This document shows positions 9,085 through 16,858 of a stretch of 18,911 bases of DNA, piece by piece. Source of the stretch: Gammaproteobacteria bacterium. GTDB lineage: Bacteria > Pseudomonadota > Gammaproteobacteria > JAABTG01. Position 1 is the first letter of the stretch; every line of letters starts with the position of its first letter. The stretch spans positions 1-18,911 of the forward strand of contig JASJBY010000075.1 of assembly GCA_030066245.1 (NCBI GenBank), in the 5' to 3' direction. The translations under genes and the position numbers were made by a program. Under the pieces are notes generated by a model. The model was not told where the DNA came from and ran no database searches. It saw only the letters and a list, made by a program, of their open reading frames with translations.

Positions 9085-9378
9085 ATGGCTGCAAGCGTCG
9101 ACGACCTGACCGTCGAATACACGGAAGGCGGAGTGGTCACTGTCAAGGAACTCGGAAAGGTGGTGCTCTCCAAGGGCGCCTGGGCGACTCTGCTGTTCCG
9201 CTACCAGGACTGGGATCATCGTGCCCAGTGCTACGGCCCCGACCGCTACACCATACGTCGTTACCAGAAACGCAGCGGCGAGTACTACCAGAAATCCAAG
9301 TTCAATATCTCAAGTCGGGAACAGGCCGAGAAAATTATCAGGGCGCTGCAGGGTTGGCTCGCCGAAGCACAGGAATAA
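9085..9378 (+). CDS. Small conserved-looking protein, possible PC4/YdbC-like fold
   Basis: A 97-residue cytoplasmic protein without a signal peptide or membrane helix. I do not recognise it as a named gene. Its layout is a run of beta-strand-like segments (VVTVKELGKVVLS, WATLLFRYQDWD, RYTIRRYQKRSGEYYQ, SKFNIS) closed by one amphipathic helix (EQAEKIIRALQGWLAE). This order, the aromatic and basic strands and the final helix resemble the single-stranded nucleic-acid-binding PC4/YdbC fold, whose members carry a similar KxDIRxW strand and a GITL-helix ending. This is an inference from shape, not a family match. The ATG at 9085 is chosen because a purine-rich GGGGAAGG lies just before it; the longer frame upstream (TTG at 8956) looks non-coding. 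The DUF3549 gene starts 40 nt downstream on the same strand, so the two are probably co-transcribed. Confidence 0.8.
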   Translation: MAASVDDLTVEYTEGGVVTVKELGKVVLSKGAWATLLFRYQDWDHRAQCYGPDRYTIRRYQKRSGEYYQKSKFNISSREQAEKIIRALQGWLAEAQE

Positions 9379-9418
9379 TCCTGGGTAAACCGTGCGCCAG
9401 GCTGGCAATCGGGCACCG

Positions 9419-10477
9419 GTGAACACGCCGGCTACCATCGCTGGCTTTCTGCGGCAGATCGGCGCGGAGTCAATGGTATTCGATGTGGGCCGGCGCGTGA
9501 TAAAGCTCGGCCGGCGGCCATTCGAGGCGTTCGAGCAGGCGCAGCAGCCGTATCCCCTGCCTTTCCGGCAGGAGGCCTGGTTCGGCGTGGTGTTCTGGCG
9601 CCGAAAAGCGCGCGCGGAGTCGCTCATCTGGTTCCTCAAACTGCCCCTGGATGAGCGCGGGCTGCTGATTCCTGCCGCGCGGGATGCGTTTCTCCACAGC
9701 ATCATGGACGCGGCGAACACCCTGCTGACCCAGGGCGCCGCCGGGACCGACACGGAAAGCATGCTTGCAAGCAGCCCGTACACTTTCCGTCCCACCGAGG
9801 AGCGACTTGCCGTTTTTCATGCGAAAGCGGCACGGGCCCTCCGCCAGCCCGCCTCCCAATACTACGACCACGCCAGACGCTACTGTGCCGGCCACATGGG
9901 ATACGAAAACTGGTCGGATGTCGGCCTCCAGGGGCTTGCCGACATCGCCGCCCGTTGGGACCAGAACGGCAACGGTGCACTGCTGGAGCAGGGGCTGCCG
10001 TGCCTGCCGCCGCAACCTCTCGGCAGTTTGTGCTGCTGCCTAGAGAACGAAGCCATCAGCGCCAGCATCACCCGGGTGCTGACCCAGCGGATGGCAGCGG
10101 AACTGGCCGCAGAGCCACCGGACACCGCCGTGCTCGCCGCCGGGATCCGCGCCATGTCCTTCTCACCGGCTGCCGCCACCCGCCGTCGGCAGCTGCTGAG
10201 CATCCTGGACAGCGCCAGCGGCGGCACGCCAGCGGTGCTCGCGGCAATCAGCAGTCGCAGCTGGCAGGATCTGGAGGATGACCGCCTGCGGGCCGTCTTT
10301 CTGGAGCGCCTGGCGGCGAACAGGGAGGGTCAGACCTTCTTCAACGGCGTTATGGCAGATCTGCTCTACCTGCCCGGCATGCGTGCCCACTTCTTCAAGG
10401 ATTTTCGCGACCCGAGCCGCTCGGAGCGGCTTTCCAGGGCCATCGGACGGCTGTTCTCGGCCTACTCGCCGCGCTAG
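9419..10477 (+). CDS. DUF3549 family protein
   Basis: A 352-residue protein of unknown function that I recognise as DUF3549, a family found mainly in gammaproteobacteria. Diagnostic segments are the N-terminal TIAGFLRQIG, FDVGRRVIKL (about 21-30), FEAFEQAQQPYPLPFRQEAW and ESLIWFLKLPLDERGLL, with the C-terminal LYLPGMRAHFFKDF. It has no signal peptide or membrane helix, so it should be cytoplasmic. Family members usually begin just before the TLxxFL segment, so I chose the GTG at 9419. A GTG at 9392 would add nine residues; neither has a strong ribosome binding site. It follows the small PC4-like gene by 40 nt and converges with the sensor kinase gene. No catalytic motif is apparent. Confidence 0.88.
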   Translation: MNTPATIAGFLRQIGAESMVFDVGRRVIKLGRRPFEAFEQAQQPYPLPFRQEAWFGVVFWRRKARAESLIWFLKLPLDERGLLIPAARDAFLHSIMDAANTLLTQGAAGTDTESMLASSPYTFRPTEERLAVFHAKAARALRQPASQYYDHARRYCAGHMGYENWSDVGLQGLADIAARWDQNGNGALLEQGLPCLPPQPLGSLCCCLENEAISASITRVLTQRMAAELAAEPPDTAVLAAGIRAMSFSPAAATRRRQLLSILDSASGGTPAVLAAISSRSWQDLEDDRLRAVFLERLAANREGQTFFNGVMADLLYLPGMRAHFFKDFRDPSRSERLSRAIGRLFSAYSPR

Positions 10478-10629
10478 TGTAGTGGCACGCGATTACGTCG
10501 AAGTATGTCAGGTGAGGGTTCCGGCGGGATCCGCTCCAGGCTCCGAGTTGCGGCCTGTTTCGTTGTACGGCCGGCCTGAGCGCCTCCGTGCTGCAGCCTG
10601 CAGGGTTGGTCACCGTGGCTTCCGTGTCG

Positions 10630-12759
10630 TCAGACGACGCGAGCTCGCAGATCCACAGCCAGGTTAACTTCGCCGCGGAGCGACTCCCTGGATGCCTGAA
10701 GCTCGGGACCAAGCAGGGCGCCGCCGTTTTTCGCCCACCAGCGTTGTGCCGCAACCGGTCCCCAATCGGCGGCTTCGGGACAAGCCGCGAGCCGCTCCAC
10801 GATGGCACCGGCACTCGCCGGCCGCTGGGCCGGCGTTTTTGCCAGGCATGCCATGACAACATCTTCCAGCGCCTCGGAAAAGGCCCGCTCGGAAACCTCG
10901 GACGGCTTGCTCGGCACCTGCTTCAGATGCTTGCTGCACACCTCGACGATGGTTTTCGCCTGGAAGACGGGACGCCCCGTCAACAGATAGTAGCTCACGG
11001 CGCCGAGGGCATAAATGTCGCTGTGCGGACCTACGGTCGCCGGGGCGTTGATGGATTCCGGCGACAGATAAAGCGGCGTGCCGGTCAGCGTATTGACGCG
11101 GGTGATCTCCAGCTCATCGCCGCCAGCCAGATCCTTGACCAGGCCGAAGTCCACGACCTTGACAAAGTCGGGGTCGCCGGCCCTTTCGGTGAGAAAGATA
11201 TTCGCCGGCTTGATGTCGCGGTGAACCATCCCGACGTCATGAGCCTCGGCGAGAGAGCCGCACATCTGGCTGACAATGTGAATGACCCGTCCGGGCTCAA
11301 GGGGGCCCATTCTGCTCACCAGCGTTTTCAGATCAACGCCGATCAGGTACTCCATGGCGTAGTAAAAAACGTCGTTGGACGTGCGTCCGTAGTCGTAGAC
11401 CGCGATGGTGTTGGGGTGCGTGAGGCGGCTGGTAAGCTGCGCCTCGCGCTCGAAGCGGGCCAGGGTCGTCTCGTTGACCTTCTCGGCGCGCAGCAGCTTG
11501 ACCGCCGTCGGCCGCCGCAGCATGGCGTGCTGCGCGCGGTAGACGGAGCCCATGGCCCCTTCGCCTATTTTTTCCTGCAGTGTGTACTGGCCCAGCTGCT
11601 TCGCGGCCTCCACCGCCTTCCGGACCCGCCGTCGAAAGCTGCGGTCGAGAAAAAACGCCAGCAGCACCGCCAGGGTCACGGCGATGACGGCTATCGCGAT
11701 GCCCTGGTTTCGCTGCGCAATCACGCCGGCTAGAAAGTCCTCTTCCGGTACCACGACCGTCGCCCAGAGACGGCGCCCGCCGTCCAGCTCGAAGGGATCT
11801 GCACCTACCCACCAGTCGCCGCCACCGCTCCTGAAACTGTAAATCCGAGCGTCCCCGTCGCCGCGGTCATGCCAGGCGGCGACGGCATCCTCGAGTACCG
11901 GAATGCCCAGCTCATCCGGCCTGGAGAGTACCGCCTCGCGAATTGATTCGACATCCTCGAAGCGGTCATCTCTCGGCAGCCCCAGCACTTGGCCCCCGTG
12001 GGTCAACACCAGCGCCAGACCATGGGGGCTGACAGACAGGCCGGTGGTAAACCGTGACAGGGCCATGAGCTGCACATCGAGCGCCAGCACCAGCGTTTCG
12101 CCCCCGGGCGCCTGAAAAGCCCGCGACACCGTAACTCCGGGCTCTCGTGTGGTAAAGAACGTGTACGGCTCGGTCCAGTGAAGAGCAGCCGTCTCTTTGC
12201 GGCTCAACGCCTCGCCGAACCAGGGCCGCCCCCGGGCATCGAATCCGGTGTCTTTCCACTCCTCCATGACTTCATTCGACTGGTCGCGCCAGGACGTCCA
12301 GCGGTCGCGGCTGCCCCAAGCGGCGGGGCGACTCATCCGGCTCTTCCAAGTGTCATCCCGACGCATCAGGTAGTAGGAGTCCCCCTTCTCGTTGGCGATC
12401 AGCACGGCCGAGAGCTGCGGCACGTGGGTCATGATCGGCATGAACAGCGTGTTCACCGACTGGGGGTCGTCCAGGCGAATACGGCCTGACCGGCCCCAAT
12501 CGGCTCCCGCCCCCAATACCTGACGCACCGATTCGAAAAAGCCGGTCAGCTGCGCGTTTACACGTGCTTCCGTGGACTGGATCACCATGCGGGACAGCTC
12601 ATCCACGGAACGGTGGGCTGCCACGAGAACCACGGCCAGAATGGTGCCGGAGGTCAACAGGGAGAGCAGCACGAGGTTGCGAATCAACGACCGGCGCATG
12701 CCTGCCGTCTGGCTCTCCAGCGGGCTGGATGTCGCCGAGAGCGGGCTGGCTCTAGCCAC
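10630..12759 (-). CDS. Transmembrane Ser/Thr protein kinase with N-terminal periplasmic dCache-like sensor
   Basis: A 709-residue membrane kinase expected to sense a ligand outside the inner membrane and phosphorylate proteins in the cytoplasm. Residues 26-48 are a membrane helix, about 50-345 form a periplasmic region with dCache features (ARGRPWF at 175-181, WTEPYTFF, LVLALDVQL), and 352-371 are a second helix. The Hanks-type kinase domain (about 391-655) has the glycine loop GEGAMGSV (399-406), the AVK lysine K421, HRDIKPAN (catalytic D515), DFG (537-539) and the GTPLYLSPE activation-segment end, so it looks active. A tail of about 50 residues follows. The GTG start overlaps the stop of pyk by 8 nt, suggesting translational coupling. 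An ATG at 12699 would give a protein 20 residues shorter beginning with the membrane helix; neither start has a good ribosome binding site. Targets are unknown. Confidence 0.92.
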   Translation of the reverse strand: MARASPLSATSSPLESQTAGMRRSLIRNLVLLSLLTSGTILAVVLVAAHRSVDELSRMVIQSTEARVNAQLTGFFESVRQVLGAGADWGRSGRIRLDDPQSVNTLFMPIMTHVPQLSAVLIANEKGDSYYLMRRDDTWKSRMSRPAAWGSRDRWTSWRDQSNEVMEEWKDTGFDARGRPWFGEALSRKETAALHWTEPYTFFTTREPGVTVSRAFQAPGGETLVLALDVQLMALSRFTTGLSVSPHGLALVLTHGGQVLGLPRDDRFEDVESIREAVLSRPDELGIPVLEDAVAAWHDRGDGDARIYSFRSGGGDWWVGADPFELDGGRRLWATVVVPEEDFLAGVIAQRNQGIAIAVIAVTLAVLLAFFLDRSFRRRVRKAVEAAKQLGQYTLQEKIGEGAMGSVYRAQHAMLRRPTAVKLLRAEKVNETTLARFEREAQLTSRLTHPNTIAVYDYGRTSNDVFYYAMEYLIGVDLKTLVSRMGPLEPGRVIHIVSQMCGSLAEAHDVGMVHRDIKPANIFLTERAGDPDFVKVVDFGLVKDLAGGDELEITRVNTLTGTPLYLSPESINAPATVGPHSDIYALGAVSYYLLTGRPVFQAKTIVEVCSKHLKQVPSKPSEVSERAFSEALEDVVMACLAKTPAQRPASAGAIVERLAACPEAADWGPVAAQRWWAKNGGALLGPELQASRESLRGEVNLAVDLRARVV

Positions 12760-14197
12760 TGAGGGTGATCACCCTGATGAGGTCCGTGCCACCGGCTTGC
12801 TGTTGGTAACCGGCCGTGGCTACCACGGTATCACCGGCACGGACATAGCCGAGCTCCATCGCCCGGGCGATGGCGAACTCGATCTTGGCCTCGTCGGAAC
12901 GCTCACCCGTGTAGCGAATCGGCACCACGCCCCAGTTCATGCAGAGCTTGCGGGCCACGAGCTTCGACGCCGTGATGGCGAGGATGGGACAATCCGGACG
13001 GTGCTTCGATATCAGCCGCGACGTGAAACCCGTCTCCGTCAGGCTGAATATGGCGGCGGCCTTCAACTGCTCTGCCATCCGCACCGCCGCCTGGCTGACC
13101 GCCTCGGTAACCACCTGTGACGGGTGCGGGAGTATCTTCTGCAAATAGCCATACTCCCGCAGGGAGGCCTCGGCGCGTTGCGCCAGAGTCGCCATGGTTC
13201 GTACCGCCTCCACGGGATAGCGCCCTGCCGCGGTCTCGCCGGACAGCATGATGGCAGACGTACCGTCGAGAATGGCATTCGCCACATCGCTCGCCTCCGC
13301 CCGAGTGGGCTTCGGGTTGCGTTCCATGGAGGCCAACATCTGCGTGGCCGTGATCACCGGCTTGCCCTTCATCACCGTGGTGCGGATGATCTTTTTCTGC
13401 GTGCCGGGAACTTCCGCAAGCGGCAGCTCGACCCCCAAGTCTCCGCGGGCAACCATGACCCCGTCAGCAGCTTCCACGATCTGGTCGAGATTCGCGACCC
13501 CGGCCTTATTCTCGATCTTCGCGATGATGGGAATGGGTGCTCCTCTGTCCAGCAGTATCTCGCGCATTCGCGCAATATCGTCGGCAGTCTGCACAAAGGA
13601 AGCCGCGATATAGTCCACGTCGTGCTCCAAAGCAAAGCTCAACTCTTGGACCACATCATCCCGGTTCTCAGGACTCACGGCGCTCAGGGAGAGCTCCGTC
13701 TCCGGCAGGTTGACGCTCTTGTTCTCGCCCAGCACACCGCCATGCACCACCCGGCAGCGGATCTCTCCGGGGGACACGGAGCGCACTTCCAGCTCGATGG
13801 CTCCGTCATCGAGCAGAATGGGAACACCGCTGTTGACCTCATCCGGCAGGTCACGGTAGGTCACGGAAACCTGGGAGGCATCCCCCGGTCGACCGTCCGT
13901 ATGCAACCAGAAGTCGCTACCCTGGGTGAGCTCTACCGAGCCGCTGGCGAGCCTGCCGGTGCGTATCTCGATGCCTCGGGTGTCGATCATGATGGCCACA
14001 TTGGCTTGCGCGCGCCGCGCCGCCTCGCGAATTCTCTCCAGGCGAGCAGCATGTTCCGGGAAGCTGCCGTAAGAGAGGTTCAGCCGGGCCACATTCATAC
14101 CCGCGGCCAGCATGCCCGCAAGCGTTTCCACCGTATCGCAGGCCGGCCCCACGGTGGCGACTATCTTGGTCTTGCGAAGTCTGGCGGCTGGAGCCAT
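12752..14197 (-). CDS. pyk: Pyruvate kinase
   Basis: A 481-residue glycolytic enzyme converting phosphoenolpyruvate and ADP to pyruvate and ATP, full length for the family. The N-terminus KTKIVATVGPA, the catalytic KIEN (K227, metal ligand E229), ARGDLGVELP (metal ligand D253), TATQML (283-288) and SGETAAGRYPVEAV are all present, followed by the C-terminal allosteric domain. The residue after GI in DTRGIEIRTG (72-81) is Glu, as in potassium-dependent enzymes. Two motifs differ from the usual form: NLSYG instead of N[FL]SHG (40-44), and DTRGIEIRTG instead of DTKGPEIRTG. The ATG at 14197 lacks an obvious ribosome binding site. The gene lies 56 nt after msrA and overlaps the start of the sensor kinase gene by 8 nt, so the three may form one operon. 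Confidence 0.97.
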   Translation of the reverse strand: MAPAARLRKTKIVATVGPACDTVETLAGMLAAGMNVARLNLSYGSFPEHAARLERIREAARRAQANVAIMIDTRGIEIRTGRLASGSVELTQGSDFWLHTDGRPGDASQVSVTYRDLPDEVNSGVPILLDDGAIELEVRSVSPGEIRCRVVHGGVLGENKSVNLPETELSLSAVSPENRDDVVQELSFALEHDVDYIAASFVQTADDIARMREILLDRGAPIPIIAKIENKAGVANLDQIVEAADGVMVARGDLGVELPLAEVPGTQKKIIRTTVMKGKPVITATQMLASMERNPKPTRAEASDVANAILDGTSAIMLSGETAAGRYPVEAVRTMATLAQRAEASLREYGYLQKILPHPSQVVTEAVSQAAVRMAEQLKAAAIFSLTETGFTSRLISKHRPDCPILAITASKLVARKLCMNWGVVPIRYTGERSDEAKIEFAIARAMELGYVRAGDTVVATAGYQQQAGGTDLIRVITLSG

Positions 14198-14253
14198 CGT
14201 CTGTTGGGGGTCTCAGTTGGTATCGCGCCGCAACGTAGCGGTATCTACAGATG

Positions 14254-14904
14254 CTACTCTGATTCCCGTTGACCTGGGAACCTCAGACCAGTACCCCCCA
14301 AGCCGCAATAGCCGCCGGGATTCTTCGCCAGGTACTGCTGGTGATAGTCCTCGGCGAAGTAGAACTCGGGCGCTTCCAGGATCTCCGTGGTGATATAGCC
14401 CCAGCCCGCGGCGACCAGGGTCTCCTGAAACGTATCGCGGGACGCGACGGCTTCTTCGTGCTGCTGGTCGTCGTAGGTGTAGATTCCGGAACGGTACTGG
14501 GTGCCGATGTCGTTGCCCTGGCGCATGCCCTGGGTGGGGTCGTGAGCCTCCCAGAAGACGGTCAGCAGCTCAGCGAAGCTAACTGCCTGAGGGTCGAAGA
14601 CGACGCGCACGACCTCGTTGTGTCCGGTCCAGCCCGTGCAGACTTCTTTGTACAGCGGGTTCGGCGTGTAGCCACCCGCATATCCCACAGCCGTCGTGTA
14701 AACACCCTGCGTGTCCCAAAACTTCCGCTCGGCACCCCAGAAACAGCCAAGCCCGAACAGGGCCAGCTGCATGGTCTCCGGGTAGGGCGGCTTAATCGGA
14801 TGCCCGTTCACGTAGTGCCGATCCGCCACCGGCGTCGGCCGCTCCCGACCGGGAAGTGCCTCGTCTGGAGTCGGCATTCTGGTCATCTTCTCGTGCATGA
14901 ACAT
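14254..14904 (-). CDS. msrA: Peptide methionine sulfoxide reductase MsrA
   Basis: A 216-residue cytoplasmic repair enzyme that reduces the S-form of methionine sulfoxide in proteins. The catalytic motif GCFWGAE has C54. The conserved core includes VGYAGGYTPNPLYKEVCTGWTGHNE (read in parts), HDPTQGMRQGNDIGTQYRS and the C-terminal GGYCGLGGTG, where C200 is the likely resolving cysteine. The first 45 residues form an N-terminal extension typical of the longer proteobacterial MsrA proteins. The ATG at 14904 follows a GAGGG sequence about 10 nt upstream; ATG codons at residues 3, 7 and 10 are possible alternatives. It leads the msrA-pyk-kinase group and diverges from the methyltransferase gene. An oxidative-stress role in the cytoplasm is the standard assignment. 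Confidence 0.97.
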   Translation of the reverse strand: MFMHEKMTRMPTPDEALPGRERPTPVADRHYVNGHPIKPPYPETMQLALFGLGCFWGAERKFWDTQGVYTTAVGYAGGYTPNPLYKEVCTGWTGHNEVVRVVFDPQAVSFAELLTVFWEAHDPTQGMRQGNDIGTQYRSGIYTYDDQQHEEAVASRDTFQETLVAAGWGYITTEILEAPEFYFAEDYHQQYLAKNPGGYCGLGGTGLRFPGQRESE

Positions 14905-15130
14905 GATCTCTAGCCCTCAAGCTCTGGTCTGCTGCCCCGCGAGTGCGCACCATCTTAGCGCGCTCTCCGGCTGCATGGCACATGTCACGACAGGCATCCG
15001 TGGTCGATTAAGCATTCGCGGCAGGGGCCATACCGGCACGAGCCGCCGGGACACGCCGTGAATACCTCCCTGTAGGCTCGGCGGCCTGGCGCTGCGGGGC
15101 AACGACAGGCGACGCCAGCCGGTTTGGGTT

Positions 15131-15139
15131 TGCGATACT
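15131..15139 (+). promoter_or_regulatory. Candidate extended -10 promoter element for the methyltransferase gene
   Basis: TGCGATACT fits the extended -10 pattern TG-N-TATAAT with two mismatches in the hexamer and lies 46 nt before the ATG at 15186. I see no good -35 box upstream, as is common for extended -10 promoters. This is a tentative reading. Confidence 0.3.
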
Positions 15140-15174
15140 CTGTTGCTTACCGAACATGCGACAGGCGTGGCAAC

Positions 15175-15181
15175 AGGAAAG
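15175..15181 (+). promoter_or_regulatory. Ribosome binding site of the methyltransferase gene
   Basis: AGGAAAG, with AGGA 7 nt before the ATG at 15186. It favours this start over the in-frame ATG at 15156, which has no comparable site. Confidence 0.6.
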
Positions 15182-15185
15182 ACCG

Positions 15186-16775
15186 ATGAACCCTCCACCA
15201 ACCGAGCCAGACACCCCGGACAGCTACGATCAACTGCCGTACGAGAGCACGCCGATCACGGAGACACACCCGGAGAGCCTGGCCGTGCTGGGGCGCTGGT
15301 TCGGCGTGCAGGCACCCGCACCTGAGCGCTGCCGCTATCTGGAGCTGGGCTGTGCCAGCGGCGGCAATCTGATTCCCCTTGCCTGGCGGTTTCCCCAGGG
15401 GCGTTTCCTCGGCATCGAACTGTCCCGGCGCCAGGTCGCCGATGGGCAAGCGCTCATTGAACGCCTTGGACTGCAGAACATCGAGATCCGCCACCAGGAC
15501 ATTCTCGGTGCCGCAACCGACCTGGGCGAATTCGACTACGTAATTGCCCATGGCGTGTTCTCATGGGTGCCGTCGGAGGTGCGCGCCCGTATCCTGCAGC
15601 TCTGCAGCCGCCACCTCTCGGCCAGCGGCGTGGCCTATATCAGCTACAACACCCTGCCGGGCTGGCGCATGCGAGGCATGGTGCGCGACATGCTGCACTT
15701 TCACACACACCAGGTTTCCGCGCCCATGGACAAAGTGCGGCTCGCCCAGTCGTTTCTCGATGACCTGGAGCGGGCCCTTTCCGGCCTCGATTCCCTGGGC
15801 GCCCAGTATCTGCGCTACGAGGCGCAGCAACTCCGCCACGCGCACCCAAGCTACGTGTATCACGAGTATTTGGAGACAATCAACGAGCCGCTGATGTTCA
15901 GCGATTTCATGGCCCAAGCGGCCAACCATGGTCTGCAGTACCTGTGCGAGGTTGACCTGGCCAGCATGTTTCCAACCGTGCTGGGCGCGCCCGCGGCCGA
16001 GTTCGTTGAGCAGTTCGACACGCTGGTGGAGCAGGAGCAGTGCCTCGATTTTCTGCGCGGCCGCAACTTTCGGCAGACCCTGCTCTGCCATGAGGCCTGC
16101 AGTCTGCGGCGGGAATTCACCCTCGACCTGCTGGATAGCTTCAGCCTGCACTCCAACTTGGCGCCACCCAAGAAGCTCGACCTTCGGCGGGTCAAGCCGG
16201 CCCCATTCAGCTCCGTGGACGGCGATCGGTTCCCGGTCGAACAGCCCCTGACCAAAGCAGCCTTGCAGCACTTGTTCCAGGCCTATCCCGATGCTGTCAG
16301 CTTCCACGAGCTGCGCGACCATGCCCGTCGCCGGGTCGCCGGGCAGGGCGGCCACGCCCATCTGGAGCACACGGACGACCTGCGCGGGGAGCTGTTCAAT
16401 CTATTCGCACATCAAGCGATTGGTCTTGCGCTCGGGCCCCGGACGTTGTTTCATCAGCTTCCCGACCGGCCCCAGGCGACGACCCTGGCCAGAGCGCAGG
16501 CCGCGGCGGGACTGGGGCACGTCGCCACCGCCTGGCATACGACCCTGACCCTGGACCCCTTCGCCACCCGGCTGCTCACCTATCTTGACGGCAACCGCAC
16601 TGAGCAGGAGCTGGTTGCGCAGTTGGCAGCGGACCTTGCCGCCGGCAGCCTCAGCCTCGCAGACCAAAAGACGCCGGCTGCTGGCAAGGGCGCGAATACG
16701 GGCGCACTAGGTGCCAACTGCGCCCGTCTGCTGGCAGTGTTCGCCCGCTTCGGCATTCTGGACAGACCGGGGTGA
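15186..16775 (+). CDS. Class I methyltransferase with methyltransferase regulatory domain (PKMT-like)
   Basis: A 529-residue SAM-dependent methyltransferase. The N-terminal catalytic domain (about 45-155) has SAM motif I ELGCASGGN (53-61), the acidic loop FLGIELSRRQV, and the post-motif AHGVFSWVP. After SYNTLPGWRMRGMVRDM comes the family's regulatory domain, with YVYHEYLE and NEPLMFSDF, and a C-terminal part holding a winged-helix-like segment (DPFATRLLTYLDGNRTEQEL). This domain order matches proteins annotated as methyltransferase regulatory domain proteins, which include the rickettsial protein-lysine methyltransferases that modify outer-membrane proteins. A protein substrate is therefore plausible but not shown. 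No signal peptide is present. The start is set by an AGGAAAG site. It diverges from msrA and converges with arsM as a single-gene unit. Confidence 0.9.
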   Translation: MNPPPTEPDTPDSYDQLPYESTPITETHPESLAVLGRWFGVQAPAPERCRYLELGCASGGNLIPLAWRFPQGRFLGIELSRRQVADGQALIERLGLQNIEIRHQDILGAATDLGEFDYVIAHGVFSWVPSEVRARILQLCSRHLSASGVAYISYNTLPGWRMRGMVRDMLHFHTHQVSAPMDKVRLAQSFLDDLERALSGLDSLGAQYLRYEAQQLRHAHPSYVYHEYLETINEPLMFSDFMAQAANHGLQYLCEVDLASMFPTVLGAPAAEFVEQFDTLVEQEQCLDFLRGRNFRQTLLCHEACSLRREFTLDLLDSFSLHSNLAPPKKLDLRRVKPAPFSSVDGDRFPVEQPLTKAALQHLFQAYPDAVSFHELRDHARRRVAGQGGHAHLEHTDDLRGELFNLFAHQAIGLALGPRTLFHQLPDRPQATTLARAQAAAGLGHVATAWHTTLTLDPFATRLLTYLDGNRTEQELVAQLAADLAAGSLSLADQKTPAAGKGANTGALGANCARLLAVFARFGILDRPG

Positions 16776-16858
16776 CGGGCCTGCCGGCCTTGGGCCCGCC
16801 CCGCTTCAGCCACCGGTTCATGCCGTCCAGGGCAGCCGATCGGCCAATGACCGCGAGT

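Noticed and set aside
10483..10500. TGGCACGCGATTACGT, considered as a sigma-54 promoter
   Set aside because: The TGGCACG part fits but the required TTGCA-like -12 element is missing, and no gene starts downstream on that strand.
10478..10629. Convergent gap between the DUF3549 and kinase genes, checked for a terminator
   Set aside because: Only short palindromes such as CTGCAGCCTGCAG are present, with no strong stem plus T-tract.
10588..11733. Open frame of 381 codons on the plus strand
   Set aside because: It is antisense to the kinase domain, has low-complexity Arg/Gly/His-rich composition and no recognisable motif. GC-rich genes commonly produce such shadows.
13124..14272. Open frame of 382 codons on the plus strand opposite pyk
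   Set aside because: It is the antisense shadow of a well-conserved pyruvate kinase, without start signals or family features.
14952..14957. TAAGAT on the minus strand as a -10 box for msrA
   Set aside because: A TGCCAT at 17 bp spacing is a poor -35 match, so the promoter could not be supported.
16777..16798. CGGGCC...GGCCCG hairpin after the methyltransferase stop, considered as a terminator
   Set aside because: The stem is only six base pairs with an 11-nt loop and no T-run follows; chance is likely in this GC-rich gap.
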